This document shows, piece after piece, positions 15,292 to 18,511 of a stretch of 18,511 bases of DNA. Source of the stretch: Pedosphaera sp. (GTDB taxonomy: Bacteria; Verrucomicrobiota; Verrucomicrobiia; Limisphaerales; UBA9464); assembly GCA_009695405.1 (NCBI GenBank), contig SIAZ01000036.1, positions 1 through 18,511 of the forward strand, written 5' to 3'. Numbering within the stretch: position 1 is the first letter of the stretch; each line of letters opens with the position of its first letter. Under the pieces are notes generated by a model. The model saw nothing but the letters and a program-made list of their open reading frames with translations. It was not told where the DNA came from and did not search any database. The position numbers were made by a program, and so were the translations under genes.

Positions 15292-16029
15292 CTATCGCAT
15301 TCTCGGATCGCGGAGATGTTCGACATGGCCGTCGAGTTGCAATCGGTTGCGACCGCCGAGATGAGCGGACCATCCTCGAAGTTCTTCTGCCACGGAGACA
15401 ATTGTGGAGGGGAAATAAGGATCCACTATCCATTCAACAGCGGCCGGTCCCTCGGGTTTGCCTACAATGGGATTACCGGCCAAGCGAAGTTGATCGACCG
15501 CTTCGCTCAGGCTTCGACCCCAAAAGTTATCCAGAGGAATAGGCTCATCGATACGATCAAATCGCCACATCCAGTAACTAACCACCTGAGCGGATTGGGG
15601 AGGTCCAGATTGGTTAACTTGTACAACGGAGGCAAGCGGGCCACCACGAATGGAAGGGCATTCAAAGAATCGAAGATCGCCAGCGAAACGGTCCAGCACC
15701 ACCGCTGCCCAACCGATTCGCGGATCACTCAAAGGCCACGAGTTCCACGGTTTGTAGCCACCTGGCAGGCTCGACTTAAGATCACGGCGATCTGGGAAGC
15801 GATCGGTATTATCGTGGAGGTACAAAAACCAAGTGAGGCCGGCTTGATGAAGATTAGAAACACAAACCGATTTCTTGGCCGCACCTTTGGCTCGACCCAA
15901 GACCGGCAATAAGAGCCCTGCTAGAAGAGCTATGATCGCAATCACCACTAAAAGTTCGATTAAAGTAAATCCGCTCGACGGACCTCTGTTCCTATTTGGA
16001 CAAGGCAAAGGCCACATAAGAATCTCCAC
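15292..16029 (-). CDS. Type II secretion-like pseudopilin with H-X9-DG C-terminal motif
   Basis: A 245-residue protein. After a short basic leader (PNRNRGPSSG) it has the prepilin signature GFTLIELLVVIAIIALLAGL, with cleavage by prepilin peptidase after G20 and the conserved Glu at position 5 of the mature protein. The remainder is a globular pseudopilin. Near the end is SAHLGGRNRLQLDGHV: H223, nine residues, then D233-G234, which matches the H-X9-DG motif of prepilin-type processing-associated proteins greatly expanded in Planctomycetota and Verrucomicrobiota. The function of these paralogs is unknown. The start overlaps the end of the PQQ dehydrogenase gene by 38 bases in another frame, or by 26 bases if the second ATG (16017) is used. 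Translation may therefore be coupled to the upstream gene. No other pilus or secretion gene is in the window. Confidence 0.85.
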   Translation of the reverse strand: MEILMWPLPCPNRNRGPSSGFTLIELLVVIAIIALLAGLLLPVLGRAKGAAKKSVCVSNLHQAGLTWFLYLHDNTDRFPDRRDLKSSLPGGYKPWNSWPLSDPRIGWAAVVLDRFAGDLRFFECPSIRGGPLASVVQVNQSGPPQSAQVVSYWMWRFDRIDEPIPLDNFWGRSLSEAVDQLRLAGNPIVGKPEGPAAVEWIVDPYFPSTIVSVAEELRGWSAHLGGRNRLQLDGHVEHLRDPRMR

Positions 16030-18115
16030 TTTTACGACCTATTTTGCCACCCCCGCAGGCAATCACCAAATACTGTCGGCCTTCGACCGAGTAAGTTGAA
16101 GGCGTCGCAAATCCAGCTGCTGGAAGGGGCGCTTTCCAAAGTTCTCGGCCTGTTTTTTTGTCGAACGCCCTGATTTGCTCGTCGCGACTGGCCGCAATAA
16201 AGATAAGGCCTCCAGCGGTCACAACCGGTCCACCATAGTTTTCGGTTCCCGTGGGCGGAATGCCGCGAGCGGTTAACTCAGGGAACTCTCCAAGCGGAAC
16301 CTTCCAGAGAAAATGACCTGTATTTAGATCGATCGCATTTAGGGTACCCTAGGGCGGTTTGACAGCTGGATACCCTTGGGGATCAAGCCATCGATTATAA
16401 CCCGTATGACTGTACGGAATCAATCCGAGCATATCCGTTCCGCGAGTTGAGGCTTTTTTGTTTAGGGACGGGGAGTCGAAACCCAATAAATAATCTACAA
16501 CCGCATTCCGTTGAGATTCGGAGAGAAAGTCAAACGAGGGCATGACACCTTTGCCTAATTTAAGCAGAGCGAGAAGTTCGGCTCGCTTCAATCGGTGATT
16601 TAATCCGGCCAAGGCTGGGACATTTTGGGCAGCGTTGCCCTTACCTTCCGGCCCATGGCAAGCCGCACAGATACGAGTAAAAAGAGCGGCCCCATCGGAC
16701 GTCCCACTCTGCGACCGACTCGGCGTGGGTACCATGGTCAAAATCCAAGGCATTTCATTAGCGTTCACATATAGAATACCCTCTGGATCTGCGGCAGCAC
16801 CACCCCACTCTGCGCCCCCATCGAAGCCAGGGAAAACTACAGTCCCTTCGCGGCTGGGAGGCTGAAAAGGCACATGAGGCCCAATACGAACGAAGCGATC
16901 AAGTACCGCACGGTGGGCCTCGGGAGAAAGATCGGTAATTTCCCCGTAACCAAAGACCTGTCGAGCGAAAGGGGCCGGCTTTTCTGGAAGAGGTTGACTG
17001 GGCCAAGCGGATTCCCCAGCCAGATCGGAGGGCGGTACCGCAATATCACTAAGAGGGAAAAGAGGTTCGCCAGTTTCTCGATTAAAGAGGAAGACATGAC
17101 CCGACTTGGTGACTTGGGCAACCGCATCCATTTTGCGGCCACGATGGCGGACAGTAATTAAATTCGGAGGCGCGGGGAGATCACGATCCCAAAGATCGTG
17201 GCGAACCAATTGTTGATGCCAGAGGCGGCGTCCTGTGTGAGCATCGAGAGCAATAAGGCAATTCGCAAAAAGGTTTTTACCAATCCGATCACCACCCCAG
17301 AAATCAAAGGCGGCAGATCCAGTAGGACAAAAAACGATACCTCGGCGTTCATCGAGAGCGAAACCGGCCCAAACATTGGCTCCACCCACATGAAGATACG
17401 CGTCAGGCGGCCAGGTCTCGTAGCCCTCTTCACCCGGCAAAGGGATCGTATTAAAGCGCCAAACAATTTTCCCTGTCCGAACGTCGTAGGCACGAATATG
17501 GCCCGGGGCTGCTGGAGCGGGACCTTCACCGAGACGCATTCCAATAATGAGTAAATGGCCCATTAACACACCCGGAGTAGTGCATTGCAAAGAAAGCATG
17601 GAAACATCCCGACCGAGATCCTCCTTCAAATCAATCGACCCTTGGGAGCCAAAAGAATCAATTCGCTTCCCAGATTTGGGATCGAGCGCATGAAGAAAAT
17701 GATCGTTCGCATAAAGTACCCGACTTTCTGAACCTTGATTCCAATAAACAAGCCCACGATTGACCCCACTTCGAGCGAGTCCTTTCACGGCCGCTGGATC
17801 AAAGCGCCAAAGTTCTTGGCCGGTACGAGCATTGATGGCGAAGGCTTTGAGATCGGGAGTCGTACCAAAGAGAACACCGTCAATGATCAGAGGATTGCAC
17901 TGAATCTGTGAACGCTGGGAAGGATCAGCACCACCGGTGCGATAGATCCAAGCGACCTTTAATTGGGCGACATTCTTCGCAGTAATTTGACGAAGTGTAG
18001 AGTAATGACTAGCGCTGGGATCTCCCAAATACGCTGCCCAATTCGAATCGGCAGCATGACTGAGGAAAATAACACGGCAGAAGACAAAAAAGAGTAAAAG
18101 ACGCGGACAGATCAT
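15992..18115 (-). pseudogene. PQQ-dependent dehydrogenase with internal cytochrome c domain, interrupted by an in-frame amber codon
   Basis: A 707-codon periplasmic quinoprotein of the pyrroloquinoline quinone dehydrogenase/quinoprotein glucose dehydrogenase family. It starts with a signal peptide (MICPRLLLFFVFCRVIFLSHA) followed by DSNWAAYLGDPSASHYSTLR. Propeller repeats are recognisable (GQELWRFDP, GKIVWRFN, GRRLWHQQL). Between blades lies a cytochrome c domain with the haem site CAACH (C483, C486, H487) and GKGVMPSF as likely Met ligand. The frame is stopped by TAG at 16349-16351 (codon 589) in the block PAVKPP-stop-GTLNAIDLNTGHFLWKVP, where the family has Trp (PPWGTLNAIDL). The change is one base (TGG to TAG). 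After it the frame stays open for 118 further codons of well conserved sequence ending GDSYVAFALSK. The truncated product (588 residues) would lack the last propeller blades. The alternatives are a recent null mutation, an assembly error or amber suppression. Confidence 0.88.
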
Positions 18116-18370
18116 CTTCAGGATTTTTTAGAATAACAACCCAGACTCGCTACATGAGCGAACGTATAACATGTTTCGAGGTTTGTTCCCATATCATCCA
18201 AGCAAGACCGAAACGATCTTCATTTCGCTGAAGAACACCTTTTTGGGGCTGGGTACAAGGCATTCATTCCAAGTTGAGCAAATCAATCAAAGGCGAAATG
18301 ATGTTTAAGCTGTCGACTCTCATCGTTGTGTCCCAGTCCGCGGTCAACATAGACGCTCTCGGGGGCCGAA
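18116..18370. other. Intergenic DNA between the PQQ dehydrogenase start and the right-hand IS
   Basis: No gene is recognised. The region must hold the promoter of the minus-strand PQQ dehydrogenase. A small inverted repeat CGAAA ... TTTCG sits near 18209-18227. A short plus frame starting at 18299 has no recognisable features and is ignored. Confidence 0.3.
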
Positions 18371-18490
18371 TTGACTCAAAAAGAATGTTACCGAAGGCGA
18401 GGTGAAATGGTTTGAGGAAACCATACGTTGACTCAAAAAGGGTGTTACCGAGCTATGGACACCAAAATGAGTCAAAAAACACGAACCGAG
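18371..18490 (+). repeat. Direct repeats in the 5' end of the right-hand transposable element
   Basis: A 24-base unit beginning TTGACTCAAAAAG and ending TGTTACCGA occurs at 18371-18394 and again at 18428-18451, with only two mismatches. A weaker copy, TGAGTCAAAAAAC ... AACCGA, lies at 18468-18489 and covers one of the two possible transposase start codons. Repeats of this type at an element end are often transposase binding sites. The first copy is the likeliest outer boundary, but the opposite end is outside the window, so this cannot be verified here. Confidence 0.6.
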
Positions 18491-18511
18491 GTGCTGGCCA
18501 AGAGGCGTGAT
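18455..18511 (+). CDS. Transposase/integrase-core protein, first 19 codons (partial)
   Basis: An open frame from ATG at 18455 (or in-frame ATG at 18467) runs off the right edge. It reads MDTKMSQKTRTEVLAKRRD. The motif S-x-K-T-R-x-E-V-L-A-x-x-R matches my recollection of the start of integrase-catalytic-domain transposases that continue into a stretch such as GYHRKAAIRAL; that continuation is not visible here. The repeat cluster directly upstream supports the mobile-element reading. The start choice between the two ATGs is open: the upstream one is four codons earlier, and the second lies inside the third repeat copy. Confidence 0.55.
   Translation, partial: MDTKMSQKTRTEVLAKRRD

Noticed and set aside
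15082..15300. Similar strings GTAGTCTATTGC (near 15082) and GTAGACTATCGC (near 15287) bracketing the pseudopilin-permease gap
   Set aside because: They are only 12 bases with two mismatches and lack any inverted-repeat or duplication context, so chance is adequate.
16349..16351. Pyrrolysine insertion at the TAG codon
   Set aside because: The family has tryptophan at this site, there is no sign of a pyl system in the window, and a one-base nonsense change is much simpler.
1..18511. CRISPR array, tRNA or rRNA genes
   Set aside because: I found no regularly spaced repeat array and no tRNA or rRNA signature. The only clear repeats are the two or three units near 18371-18490.

Overview
The window looks like chromosomal DNA from a member of the Planctomycetota-Verrucomicrobiota (PVC) group, most likely Verrucomicrobiota. 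The support is a pseudopilin with a GFTLIEL N-terminus and a C-terminal H-X9-DG motif, a membrane-anchored planctomycete-type cytochrome c domain, a quinoprotein dehydrogenase with a built-in cytochrome c domain, a sialate-O-acetylesterase/hydrolase fusion and a MiaB of typical verrucomicrobial appearance. This assignment is inference from family recognition, not from a marker-gene search.

Layout from left to right. Positions 1-100 hold the 5' end of an IS3-type transposase reading out of the window. Next is miaB (+). Convergent to it is a coupled pair on the minus strand: a GlcD-type FAD oxidase and a SirB1-type transglutaminase-like protein. A SRAP/YedK DNA-protein crosslink gene (+) diverges from glcD. 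Then gcvT and a secreted two-domain esterase lie on the minus strand. From about 7.9 to 9.1 kb there is no intact gene. I read the remains of several plus-strand genes there: a small protein plus MNT-type nucleotidyltransferase pair, an Rpn/PD-(D/E)XK 'transposase' nuclease, and the C-terminal domain of a cation diffusion facilitator. After this come a membrane cytochrome c protein (+) and a long minus-strand series: the PQQ dehydrogenase, the pseudopilin that overlaps its end, a FtsX-type ABC permease and a secreted alpha/beta hydrolase. The right edge holds the first 19 codons of another transposase/integrase, preceded by a direct repeat that appears up to three times.

The intact genes are mostly housekeeping (tRNA modification, one-carbon metabolism, DNA repair) or extracytoplasmic carbon and electron handling (esterases, quinoprotein, cytochromes). 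Most partners expected for them (gcvH/gcvP, glcE/glcF, an ABC ATPase) are not in the window. The strongest oddities are an amber codon exactly where the PQQ dehydrogenase family has a conserved tryptophan, with the remaining 118 residues perfectly readable after it, and the gene graveyard at 7.9-9.1 kb. I do not see a convincing complete new defence or metabolic system. The graveyard and the transposases at both ends suggest an accessory stretch with past insertions and decay.
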